Source: a bacterium
GTDB lineage: Bacteria > AUK180
Length of the DNA stretch: 64,000 bases
Reading direction: 5' to 3'
NCBI GenBank assembly: GCA_023144005.1
Contig: JAGLGN010000021.1
Location: 35,941 to 99,940, forward strand
Shown here: one piece after another, positions 25,224 through 35,500 of the stretch
Position numbering within the stretch: position 1 is the stretch's first letter
How the letters are laid out: every line of letters starts with the position of its first letter
Notes under the pieces: model-generated
The model's input: the letters and a program-made list of their open reading frames with translations, nothing else
The model's database searches: none
Told to the model about the DNA's origin: nothing
Position numbers and translations under genes: made by a program

Positions 25224-25946
25224 ATGAAGAGACAAATACCATTGATGTTGGTTCTAACCCTCGGTATAATCTATTTTTTCGTACCTCTTGTATCAATTCC
25301 ATGGGTTGTGGATAATCTACAGTACGAGGTTTTCAATAAGTGGTTGAAGATAATAGGTGTTTTTGCGGTTATAATGTCCGTAGCTTCCCTTTGGAGAAGA
25401 AATGCCGTTAAGATAAAAAGAAAAAGTGGAGATTATGCCTATTCTTACCTTGAATTGATAGGGATGGTCCTTATGGCCGCCCTCGCTATAATCGCGCCCA
25501 GATGGAATATCGGCAACGGCATGGTCCTGGGCGGAATCGGCGGCAATTCAGTCTATAATTGGATATTTATGAATATGCAGGTCCCCATGCAGGCGACGAT
25601 GTTCTCAATGCTCGCCTTTTACATCGCCTCGGCCGCGTACCGGTCATTCCGAGCCAGGAATATCGAAGCTACATTGCTTCTGATAACCGCGGCGATCGTG
25701 ATGATAGGCAGGGTGCCCCTTGGAGAGAATATCTATCAGTTCATGCTTAAGCTGAACGGAGGTGAAGCCGCGGCCTTTCAATGGTCGAGGATCTTTGACT
25801 TCCAGGGGATAACGCAATTTATCCTTGATGTGCCGAATGCAGCGACAAAGAGAGCCATTGGCTTCGGAGTCGCCATGGGAATGCTTGCCACCTCACTGAA
25901 GATCATCTTCGGTATTGAGAAATCGTGGCTTGGCGGCACGGAATAA
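25224..25946 (+). CDS. Multi-pass membrane protein of the DUF6754 cassette
   Basis: A 240-residue protein with about six hydrophobic segments (near 8-26, 42-58, 75-95, 120-140, 155-172, 210-230) and Gly/Met-rich loops such as GNGMVLGGIGGNSVYNW. I do not recognise a family. The ATG at 25224 has AGGAG at the usual distance; an ATG one codon earlier is possible. It lies 12 bp after the DUF6754 gene and 7 bp before the next one, so the three are co-transcribed and probably form one complex. Confidence 0.65.
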   Translation: MKRQIPLMLVLTLGIIYFFVPLVSIPWVVDNLQYEVFNKWLKIIGVFAVIMSVASLWRRNAVKIKRKSGDYAYSYLELIGMVLMAALAIIAPRWNIGNGMVLGGIGGNSVYNWIFMNMQVPMQATMFSMLAFYIASAAYRSFRARNIEATLLLITAAIVMIGRVPLGENIYQFMLKLNGGEAAAFQWSRIFDFQGITQFILDVPNAATKRAIGFGVAMGMLATSLKIIFGIEKSWLGGTE

Positions 25947-25953
25947 GGGGGTT

Positions 25954-27060
25954 ATGATGAAATTTACATGGCACAAATTTTTCACATTACTTACCAATAT
26001 CGATAGGCGATGGATATACCTTCTAATGGCAGTTGTGGTCGTTCTACCCCTCTTTTTCTCATTCAGTGTAAAGGTGAAACCTGCCAAGACCGTCAATATG
26101 TTATATGATTTCATTGAGAATCTTGAACCGGGAAACACGATATTGATAGGTTTTGATTACTCTCCCGATTCCCTTGCGGAGCTGAACCCTATGGGTAAAG
26201 CCGTCGTATATCATGCCTTCAAGAGAGGCATTAGGGTGATGGGTATCGCTCTTGCCTGGCCGTCCGCTGCCGGCCTCGGGCTTGATGTCATACAATCACA
26301 GGCATTCAAGATCAACCTTGAAATAATGGATGAAAAGCTCAAGGAGCTTGATGCTCTTGATGAGATAGTAAAGTATAAAGCGGACAAAGAAATCACAGAT
26401 GAAGAGGTTCATTTCCGCATAGTGAAACTCGCCATGGGTATCTTTGAGAGAAATCAAAGTGATTTAGATCTCTTCCCGGAACTTATGGAGATACTGCGCG
26501 CCACCGGCGCCGCGGATGAATTTGAGCCGTTCAAGGCCGATATGATCCTCTCCGGCGTGGATTACACCTATTTCGGCTATAAGCCCGGCTATGTTTCCAT
26601 CATGCTTGGAATGGGAAAGGATATGGTTGAGACTTTGACCACCGACTACCGCGGATCTCCTCTTATAAGGTATGAGATGTTCAATTCCAATACCAATAAG
26701 ATCAAGAATTACGAAGATGTGTCCTTGGTCGTTGACCTTGCCGCCGGCGGATCTGTCGGTGCCTGGGTGGTCTATGTGAATACAAAGTTCGGCCGTCCCG
26801 TTGCTGCCGGTGTAACCGCCGTTATGGCTGCGGATTACTATCCCTTTATCCAGTCAGGGCAGCTCATTGGGCTTCTTAACGGCATGAGGGGAGCCGCGGA
26901 TTATGAAACATTGAATATGCGGCATTTTCCGGATACCGCAAGGCCCGGAAAAGGCCTCGGCGGCATGGCGTCGCAGACATGGGCTCACCTGATGATACTT
27001 ATTTTTATCATATTGGGTAATGTCGGCTATTTCGTTACCAAGAAAGGGGGTGAAGCATGA
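25954..27060 (+). CDS. Membrane-anchored alpha/beta-domain protein of the DUF6754 cassette
   Basis: A 368-residue protein with one helix near each end (about 23-38 and 342-360) and a large soluble domain between. That domain has alternating strand/helix sequence (NTILIGFDYSPDSLAELNP, then VYHAFKRGIRVMGIAL). Just before the last helix, the segment AADYYPFIQSGQLIGLLNGM parallels TQVPFFITSCDYTLIGEELY in the DUF6754 protein, which suggests the two share a distant fold. The start could be 25954 or 25957; GGGGG lies just upstream. The end overlaps the next gene by 4 nt (ATGA). Function unknown. Confidence 0.65.
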   Translation: MMKFTWHKFFTLLTNIDRRWIYLLMAVVVVLPLFFSFSVKVKPAKTVNMLYDFIENLEPGNTILIGFDYSPDSLAELNPMGKAVVYHAFKRGIRVMGIALAWPSAAGLGLDVIQSQAFKINLEIMDEKLKELDALDEIVKYKADKEITDEEVHFRIVKLAMGIFERNQSDLDLFPELMEILRATGAADEFEPFKADMILSGVDYTYFGYKPGYVSIMLGMGKDMVETLTTDYRGSPLIRYEMFNSNTNKIKNYEDVSLVVDLAAGGSVGAWVVYVNTKFGRPVAAGVTAVMAADYYPFIQSGQLIGLLNGMRGAADYETLNMRHFPDTARPGKGLGGMASQTWAHLMILIFIILGNVGYFVTKKGGEA

Positions 27061-27683
27061 TCAATATAATACAGACCACTATTGGCGCGATACTGACCCT
27101 ATCTATCTTTTCCTTTCTGTATAAGGACAATCCATTGTACAGGATCGCCGAGCATCTTCTTATCGGCATCAGTGTGGGATATATTATCGGACAGCAGTAT
27201 CACATGGGATTTATGAATTATGTCATTACGCCGATCTTCAAAGAAGGCCAGTTGATCTATCTTATTCCGAGTTTTATCGGCCTTATGTATCTGGGATTCT
27301 TTTCGCAGAAGACATCGTGGCTGATCAGATTCCCCATCGCTATCTCATTGGGAATAGGTGCGGGATACGGCATCCCTTATACCTTCCAGGCAAGTATCTT
27401 CATACAGTTGAGAGAGACATTGACCGTATTCAGTGAGCCGGGGATCACCGGTTTTGGAATATTCAGCGGTGTACTATTCTTATTAGGTGTTTTTACGGCT
27501 ATCGTTTACTTCTTTTTCTCATGGAAACACCGTGGAGTTGTGGGGATCGTTGCCAAGGTCGGTATATATTTTCTGATGATCGGTTTCGGCGCCTCCTTCG
27601 GCCTGACCGTTATGGGAAGAATTTCTCTGCTTATCGGCCGTTTCCTGTTTTTGTTTAAGGATTGGCTGCATATCATAAGTTAG
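27057..27683 (+). CDS. Multi-pass membrane protein, last gene of the DUF6754 cassette
   Basis: A 208-residue hydrophobic protein with about six membrane segments (near 3-20, 32-48, 66-84, 88-108, 130-152, 165-195) and short loops. Features include LLIGISVGYIIGQQYHMGF and LGIGAGYGIPYTFQ. No known family was recognised. ATGA overlap with the preceding gene indicates translational coupling. Confidence 0.65.
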   Translation: MINIIQTTIGAILTLSIFSFLYKDNPLYRIAEHLLIGISVGYIIGQQYHMGFMNYVITPIFKEGQLIYLIPSFIGLMYLGFFSQKTSWLIRFPIAISLGIGAGYGIPYTFQASIFIQLRETLTVFSEPGITGFGIFSGVLFLLGVFTAIVYFFFSWKHRGVVGIVAKVGIYFLMIGFGASFGLTVMGRISLLIGRFLFLFKDWLHIIS

Positions 27684-27717
27684 TGAAATAAACAAAGAGC
27701 TCAGCTCGTATAATCCA

Positions 27718-28287
27718 ATGAAGGAAGAAGAGATCCTCCTTAAAAAAGTAAAAAAGGGGGATCTGGATTCCTTTGAAGAGCTCTTTAATAAATACTGCAA
27801 TCTCGTTCAAAGCAGGATCAGAAAATTGTTGGGAAATAATCAGGATGTGGAAGACCTTGTCCAGGACACCTTTTTCAAGGCGTTCAAGTATATAGGATCA
27901 TTCAATCCTCAGAAAAGCCGTTTCTCAACCTGGATCTCAACCATAGCCCACAATGTTACGGTGGATTACATCAGAAAGAATTTCAAGGTCACCATATATT
28001 CGGTGGACACTTTTTATTCTCCGGAAGATGAGCTGCCTGTTTCGGATGGGCACGAACCCGCTGATACATATAAGCAGAAGAGCGAATATGAAACAATGCT
28101 TTTTTGTGTATCCTGCCTTGACAAGAAATATCGCCAGGTGGTGGAGTTGAGATACCTTCAGGATATGGATTATAAAGAGATAGCAGCATCCTTGAACATA
28201 CCTATGGGTACGGTAATGACACGCCTGTTCAGGGCCAAAGAGAAATTGGTGCAAATAGCAACAAAATATGGAGCCAGAGATGGATAA
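27718..28287 (+). CDS. ECF-type RNA polymerase sigma factor
   Basis: A 189-residue sigma-70-family protein with region 2 (FNKYCNLVQSRIRKLLGN, then DVEDLVQDTFFKAFKYI and FSTWISTIAHNVTVDYIR) and region 4 (LDKKYRQVVELRYLQDMDYK, then EIAASLNIPMGTVMTRLFRA). Regions 1 and 3 are absent, as in ECF sigma factors. A TATAAT lies only 3 nt before the ATG, so a native start from it would be very close to or inside the gene; read-through from the upstream cassette (34-bp gap) is equally possible. The next gene encodes a membrane protein that overlaps its end, the usual layout for a sigma/anti-sigma pair. Confidence 0.92.
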   Translation: MKEEEILLKKVKKGDLDSFEELFNKYCNLVQSRIRKLLGNNQDVEDLVQDTFFKAFKYIGSFNPQKSRFSTWISTIAHNVTVDYIRKNFKVTIYSVDTFYSPEDELPVSDGHEPADTYKQKSEYETMLFCVSCLDKKYRQVVELRYLQDMDYKEIAASLNIPMGTVMTRLFRAKEKLVQIATKYGARDG

Positions 28288-28738
28288 ATGGAAAAAAGAA
28301 GAAAAAAGATTCATTGAAGAAAGAAATATTGAAAATAGTAAGTATGAGAAGATAGATTCAATGCTTTCTTCCATCAGGACCGCTTCTGTTCCGGAAACTC
28401 AGCATTCACAAATCTCTTTCTCTCCATTGTCAGAGCGGCTCCGCCGCCTGATCTTCTGGCGGAGGGCGAGATATGTCTCTTTTGCCGTAGTGATATACAC
28501 CCTTGGGTTTAATGCATTCTTTTTGAAAAACATTATCCAATGGACGGATATCTCCCGTGCTCTGAGATACTTCTTTATTTTCCTGGCTTCCAAATGGCTC
28601 GAATATATGGGCGAATTCGCCTTCAAGACTTTCTCGCTTATCCACGGGATCATGAGTAATCAATTGGCCGCGGTCCTTCTGCTTTTTTTCCTTATGCTTC
28701 CCTTTGTTGTATATCGGCTTAAGACGAGGCTGAAATGA
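28280..28738 (+). CDS. Small membrane protein, possible anti-sigma factor
   Basis: A 152-residue protein: a charged cytoplasmic N-terminal half (KWKKEEKRFIEERNIENSKY) and two hydrophobic segments (about 68-84 and 128-146). It has no zinc-binding HxxxCxxC motif of ZAS anti-sigma factors. The gene starts inside the sigma-factor gene (ATG at 28280 with GGAG 6 nt upstream), and its stop overlaps the following bactofilin-like gene by 4 nt. An anti-sigma role is inferred from position only. Confidence 0.55.
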   Translation: MDKWKKEEKRFIEERNIENSKYEKIDSMLSSIRTASVPETQHSQISFSPLSERLRRLIFWRRARYVSFAVVIYTLGFNAFFLKNIIQWTDISRALRYFFIFLASKWLEYMGEFAFKTFSLIHGIMSNQLAAVLLLFFLMLPFVVYRLKTRLK

Positions 28739-29586
28739 GAAAATTACTTTTAGTGATCCTGTTTCTGATCATTATGATCTCCTCGATCTTTGCTCAGGTA
28801 AATGTGGGGACATATAATGTAGCCGAAGGGCAGATCGTAGAAGAAGATCTGCTGATAGTGGGAAACTCCATTGTCGAGGGAACGGTTGATGGCGACCTCA
28901 CCTTCTATGGCGATGTACTGGAGATCTCGGGAGAGGTCAAAGGCGATCTGGTCTTTATCGGCTCCAAGCTGCATATCAAGGATTTTGCGGTAATAGGCGG
29001 CACCGTTGATTTTATAGGTGATGTCTTTCTGATAGATGAAGGTGCCGATCTGCAGAACGGTATCGAGAATAATGTTTACCTTGAAGAATTTACCAATTTT
29101 CCGGGTATTCAGAACAAGATACTCGCGAAGGCCTCGCATTTCATTCTGAAGGTGTTCTTTGTATTTTTCGCTTTTTTTATTTTTAAGCGCTTTATTAAGA
29201 AGATGGAGAGGAATCTGGTATCCTCTCCTTTCGGTGGATTTCTTTGGGGTCTTTTGTATAATTTTCTCGCTTTCTTTGTTATTATTATATTCTTTATCAC
29301 TATTCTGGGAATACCGATCTCCCTTTTTGTGACACTCTTTTTCGTGGTTTCGCTGTTATTTGCCTCGGCCGCATTATACCTGTGGCTTGGACGAAATATT
29401 GTTAAACTGCTTGGTGTACCCCAAATCAATGAATATCTGGCGATATTTATCGGGGCTTTGATCATCTTCATGCTTTCGCTGATCCCAGGTTTCAGAATTC
29501 TTTATTATCTTACGATATATACCGCATTCATGGGCGCCTTCTTTGTAACGCTATTTCTCAAGCGCGGTATTGATGAAGTTAAATAA
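28735..29586 (+). CDS. Bactofilin-like (polymer-forming cytoskeletal) membrane protein
   Basis: A 283-residue protein. A signal peptide or anchor (about 3-20) is followed by a right-handed beta-helix of short repeats (EEDLLIVGNSIVEGTVDGD, LTFYGDVLEISGEVKGDLVF, IGSKLHIKDFAVIGGTVDF, about 36-105), as in bactofilins. The C-terminal half is hydrophobic with four or more membrane segments (about 138-155, 168-215, 225-275). Unlike cytoskeletal bactofilins, the repeat domain would lie outside the inner membrane. It is coupled by ATGA to the possible anti-sigma gene. Its 3' end overlaps the convergent giant TPR gene by 36 nt. Confidence 0.7.
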   Translation: MRKLLLVILFLIIMISSIFAQVNVGTYNVAEGQIVEEDLLIVGNSIVEGTVDGDLTFYGDVLEISGEVKGDLVFIGSKLHIKDFAVIGGTVDFIGDVFLIDEGADLQNGIENNVYLEEFTNFPGIQNKILAKASHFILKVFFVFFAFFIFKRFIKKMERNLVSSPFGGFLWGLLYNFLAFFVIIIFFITILGIPISLFVTLFFVVSLLFASAALYLWLGRNIVKLLGVPQINEYLAIFIGALIIFMLSLIPGFRILYYLTIYTAFMGAFFVTLFLKRGIDEVK

Positions 29587-32500
29587 AGCGTAGTATCTCG
29601 GAAATTTAAACCTTTCCTTCATCCACTTGCTGGTTCTATCGAAGTCTTTACATTCCAGAAACTTTCTTATAAACACCGAGAAATAGGCGTCATCATCTCG
29701 GGGAGAAAGTATTAAAAGCGTATTATTATTAGCAACAAGAAGATCCTCACCTCTGAAGGCCTTAGGAAAAGGAGTGCCCGCATTAAATGTGACAAGATCA
29801 TAATTGCGGCAATCGGAGAGGTCCTTTCGGCCCTCGCCTGTCCTTGAAAGGTAAGGGTCAACGTAATTGATCTCAAGAGGGTAAAGCGCGAAGAACATAT
29901 CACTTTCTATGCTTCTGCGAAGATGTGAGAAGTGAGCTTTATTTTCACTCGCGAATACGGCTTGCCGGCTCTCCGCTGAATTCTTTCTTTTATACGGCAT
30001 TGAGTAGAGTTTGACCCTATCGGGGTAGATGATATTCAAGGGCAGGAGGAAGATGTTCCCAGTGGGTATGAGAGAGTCATTGAACGGTTTTGACTCTCTG
30101 CCCTGCGGCGAAAAAAGTTCTCTGAAATAATCAACTTCCAGCTCAATTGCGGAAAATGCCTTTACCTTTCTGTAGAGGGCGGAAAAATTCCTATTGAATT
30201 CCAGGCGGTCAAATACTTTTTCATACTGCTGTAGTGCTCCATTTTTATTTTCGATGATAAAGAGGACATTTCCCAAAAGGATCAAATATCTTCCCGGGAT
30301 CAATTCATCTGCTTTCCGACTGAAAACAGTTCTTTCCCGCTCCTCCGTGGACAGAAGGTACTTGTAGAAAAAATGAAGGGAAATCTCAGGCCGATTCGAT
30401 CTGAAGAAATCAACGAATGCTGAAACAGGGTCAAAGGACATACCGTTCTTGATCAATTCAAAGGAAGATAAGCCCTCCAATGCGGGGATGAGAGAAATGA
30501 GGTCTTTTGCGTAAGCCGGCTCCGAGCGAGACAATCGGTACAGGAGTTCAGCTCTAATGAGTTCCGGCGGATTTGAGTTGAGAAGTTCCTTAAGAGGCCC
30601 GGCATCTGAGGTAGAGGTGATTATCTTCCACATACGGGCAAAGAAGCTGTATTCGGAATAATTATGTTCGGTGGCTAATTGCATTATCTCTTTGATCTCC
30701 TGTTTCGGCTGTACGCCCATTCGGACCAGGAGAACGGTGAGTAATCGGAGGTCGTAGAGAATATCATATACCTTGTTGCCCTTGCGGTCAAGAGAGAGTA
30801 TCTCATTGATCTTTGATCTTGCTTTTTCAAGGTCCCCGCGGGCAATATCGATTATCGCGAGGTTGGAGGTAATATTTGAGATGTCATCTGTGTTCTTGGT
30901 CTTGATGGAGTATTCAAGCGCTTTAGTGAAGCTTTTGCCTGCAAGCTGTACTTCTTCCAGCTCAAAATACACGAGGCCCTGCAGATTGTAGCCCGAGGTC
31001 TTGTCGGTATCTTTTGCTGCGATGAGTTTCCGTGCTATGTCCATTGCTCCGCCAAGGTCTCCGCTTTTCAGCTTTGCCGCTCCCTTCAAAGGAGCAAAAA
31101 GCGAAAGATCAGAGAGATAATTAGAATATGTTGAAATGGCTTTATCCAGATCCCATTGCTTGATCCTGATCAGACTGCGCAAGTAATCAAAGAAGAAACG
31201 ATCGATATTCTTTCCCTTATTAGAAAGGATGTCGAATTCGAAACCCTTATTAAATAGTGCTGCTACTTGCTCCGGGTCTTTGCCGAAAGCCTGCATAAGT
31301 CGTGCTCTATTGAGAATTATTATAGAACCAAAACTTCCTGCTCCATTTGGTGATGCATTCATAAGAGAGTATAGACGCTCCGATAATTGAAGAGCTTTTC
31401 CATGCATTCCATTGGACTGCAGGAGATTTAACTGAGTCAGGAGTATGGGAAAGAGGTAAAGGTTATTGTCGTCGAACGCCTCCTGCATCTTTTTCGCGGT
31501 CTTCATTGCCCCGCTCAGGTCCTTCTTTGAATTATAAAAGGTTAGAAGGTTCTTAAGGAAACGGTAAAGGACCTCTTTGCTGTCGCTATGATCTTTTTCA
31601 CAGTCATCGATCACTTTATTCAGATAATGTATGCCGAGGTCAAATTGTCCGCTGTAAAAGAGAGAATTTATGAAGTAAGTGAAAATCTTGGTCTTCTGAT
31701 CACTTTCCAGCGGAGAGCCGTAGATATTGATGAGATTCTGAAAATAAATAGAGGACAGCGCCCACTTCTTTTTCTTATATGAATCAATTGCCAGGTTCAG
31801 CAGGATGTTGATCTTTGAGCCGATATGTGTTTCGATGCCGTCCTTATCGATGCCTCGGTAGCCGAAGTATTTCTGCTGCTGGCAGATTTCTCCGGAGGCG
31901 TTGTAGCGATTGCGCTCCCTGAAATGCGATTCTGGCAGTTGCGCGGGTTTACCCAGTGAAAAAGAGGTAATTCCTGAGAAAAGAAGCAGGGGCTGTATGA
32001 TCTCTACCGCATCATGATCCTGAATTTCACTAATAAAGAGATGATACGGGGCCTGAATTTTCTTGATGAGGCCACTTAATTTCATATTGTTGAGATACCA
32101 GGACCCTCCCTGGTCCTTTTTGATGATCCCGCTGTTCAATATTCCAAAGCCGGATATCTCTTTGGTCTTCTCATTCAGATCCAATATCATTTCAGGATTA
32201 TAATTAAATCTGTCATTTGAAAGGAACAACCAGTTGAGCGTGCTTGAATTTGCGATCTTATTTTCATAGTTCTGTGTATAAGAGATATTATAATCGATCG
32301 GGTGTTCGCCCTTACCTCCCTTTATCAATTTCCCGTGATCATAAATTATTTGAATGTCCGATTCCAAATCCTCAAAAAATATGGTGTTTTCCTGAAATGC
32401 CTCAAGCATCATCTTTACATCGTAGGTATAGGGCGTCATGAAGAAATTCACAAGAGAATCGGTATTGGAAAACATCTCCTCCCGAAGGGCGTTGAGATCA

Positions 32501-35500
32501 CGGTTGGTTATCCCCTTAAAGAGCAATTTATTTTTCAGATAAACAATATTGCGATAATAAATATTGTCCAGTTCGCTTGAAAAATCCCATTCCCTGCCCA
32601 CGCTGTATATAAAAAAGCGTAAGGTGGAAGAGAGCTCCAGGTATTTTATCGTATTGATCAGGTCATCCTTCTCATACATCGTCTGCGCGGCATTTTTCAT
32701 TAGAGCGACAGCAACGGGCATAAGGGACGGCGGGATGGGCACCAAGGTCTGCTGAATTGCTTCTACCGCCTTATCCATTTCACCTTTGATAAAGAAAAAA
32801 TACCAGATCATTCCATTCAGCGGATTCTCGGAAAGCAGGGCTATCCCGCGGTCGATAGGAGCCATATCCGAAATGCCCAGAGCTAATGACGCGAAATGAT
32901 CCCCTAGCTCCATAAGTGCTTTTAATTCCCTTGCGGTAAGCTTATCCTTTACCTTCTGCATTCTTTTCTGTACCTGTATGAGAGGGGTGAATTTCTTTTC
33001 ATAGTCAAGAAGCATTTTTTCCATCTCATCGAATTTAAAGGTCTTAAGGCCCTCGATTATTGGAAATATTCTCAGAAAAAGCAGTATCGCCTTCTTATCA
33101 TTATCCAATTTCGGGTCATCCACGATCTTCAGGAAATCCTTATGCGGGATCTGGGGGTCAAAATCAGCGATCGGGAAGTTAGAGGAGTATATGTCAATGA
33201 GGTTCTCTCCGAGGCCGATGGTCACTTCAAGATTTTTCAGCATCAGATAACTCTGTTTAAAATTCCAGAATGCCCGGGAATAATTTTCTTCTTTTAGCCG
33301 GTTCATTCCGAAATGATTGTACACCATTGCCATTTCCGATTGCTTCTTTTCCTTCTTTGACAGCAGTCCGATCCTTTCATTCAGGTACTTGTCGGCATTC
33401 TCATAATCATTGAATCGGCCGTATATGGAAATGAGTTTGTTGAATATCTCTTTCTTCAAATTATCTTTGAGCTTCTTTGAGATAAGTCCGCTTCCTTTAT
33501 CTTCCAGGGATACGGTGGCCTGAAAATTAAATAATCCCTTTTTCCCCACTTTGAAGTCGGCTATCTCCTCCAGTGCCTTCAAATAGTATATCTCCGCGTT
33601 CTTCAAATCGTCCAGCTCATAGTAGATATTGCCCAGAAGCTTGAATTCAAGGGTGAAATTGGCCTGAGGTACTTTTTCTTTTTCACCAAGAAGACGGAGG
33701 GTTGAAAGCAGAGCGGAGTTGAAATCCCGATTAATGAACTTCAGAAAAGTGATGTACGAAAGTAGTTTGATCCTCTGTTCAAGATCCAATTCTTTGTCTC
33801 TGAGAGCATCCAATCTTTCTATGGCCTTGTCGCCCTCTCCCCGCACTTGAAGTACTCTTGAAAATAAGAGCTGATCATCCAGCCATTTCTTTTTATTCAG
33901 CGTGAAAGGATATGAATTCAATTTTTTATCAAGGTAATAGTAAAGATTATCATAATCGTCAAGCATATGAAATGTAGATGAAAGATATGACAGAATAAGC
34001 GAATTGAGATGATAATTCTCATTGGTGCTGATCGTAAAAGCTTTCAGCAATAAACCGCGTGCCTTATTGTAATTACGCCTTTGAAATTCTTCCACTCCCA
34101 TTGTCAGAAATAATGCGGGGTCCTCCCATTTTCCCGCCGCGAATCTTCTATTGACGGCGGTCGCGAGATCCTTTTCTAAGAAAAACGCCAAGAGGTATTT
34201 TTTGAAGTGATAAACCGGATCGTTCTTGGAGAGGGCTTTATACATAACTTTCATTTCCAATGGATGGTTCTCTCTTACATACAGCAGATACCAGAAAGCC
34301 ACTGATAGGTCAGTGGGGAAGTATCGGTATAAAAATTCAAGCGTCTTTCTGTCCTTCTCATTAAATATCTTATCAAGGTCCAGAAGAGACATGACCTCAC
34401 TTTTCCATATCCCCGACCTTCTGGCTTCGGGATAAATGATCCTGGCGATAGCATCAAGATCATGCCGCTCAACTCCTATACGCAGCCGGATCAGCTCCGC
34501 ATCCGTGCTTGTATTGTCCTTTAGAAGGTCCAGAGCCGCATCATACAGCTTTAACTTAGACAGAATAGAAGCTTTTAAAGCCCTGTCTTCATCGGAATTC
34601 CCAAAGCGGTCAAGAAAGTATATCCTTTCCCAGAAGGTGAGAAGCTCAGAGCTGAATGCTTTTTCCAGTAATTTGCTGAAGCGTTCCATGGATGCCGCCG
34701 GCACGGAGCCGCTAAACTCCTGCCATAAGTTGGTGATCTCCCAGAGGTCGCCGAACTTGGAATAAATGGAAGCCATATTGAAACCGGCTGAAAAGGAGAA
34801 GGAACTATCCCGGTCCATTCCTTTGAGGATCTCAAGCGCTTTATCGTAATTTTTAAGATGGAAGAAGTAATTTGCCCTTATGATGTCGATACGTTCTCCA
34901 TACTTTCCAGAAACGGCATTTTCCATTTCTTCAGCAGTTATCTCCTTGAAAATATATCGGTGCAGGATATTATAATAAGAATACTCCTCTTCAGACATCA
35001 TGTTCTTCAATGAAGCTAAGTGCTCTCCGGACCGCTGCCTGAGTTTTAATCTGATACCGCTTAAAAAAGCTCTTTTTATGATCGCTGCATCATTGCTGTT
35101 TCTGCTGAGATACCTTTCATAGGCCAGATTTTCCTCTTCCAGGTCTTTATAAGGGTAAGCGAATAACTCCTTCTTGTCCGAGAAAAAAGGCACATCGCCC
35201 CAGAGGTCCATCGCTTCAATATCATAATTTTCGTCCTTACGGGAGAAGAATAATTTATCATTTCCGCCATGAAGGGTCACCACCTGAGAAACTTTCTTGA
35301 AAAACGGCAATTTGCTCCCGCCCAGGATGACGAATGCCATATTGGAGCCTCTCTCAATGAAATAGATATATTCCGCGATCTCTACAGGGTAAAAGACCTC
35401 GCCGGTATTTTCAAAGAAGATCCTGTCGGTCTCATCCCTTATATCATAAACAATGATCTTTTTTCCTCTTGCATAGTATATCTTAAGGTTCGAATAAGAG

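Noticed and set aside
24375..25235. Minus-strand open frame of 286 codons opposite the DUF6754 gene
   Set aside because: The opposite strand carries a promoter, ribosome-binding site and recognisable domain; this frame has none.
29551..30000. Active CHAT peptidase at the end of the giant TPR protein, as in TPR-CHAT effector systems
   Set aside because: The catalytic His motif is replaced by NAG, the Cys-containing segment is absent, and the protein has a signal peptide; no CRISPR or effector genes are nearby.
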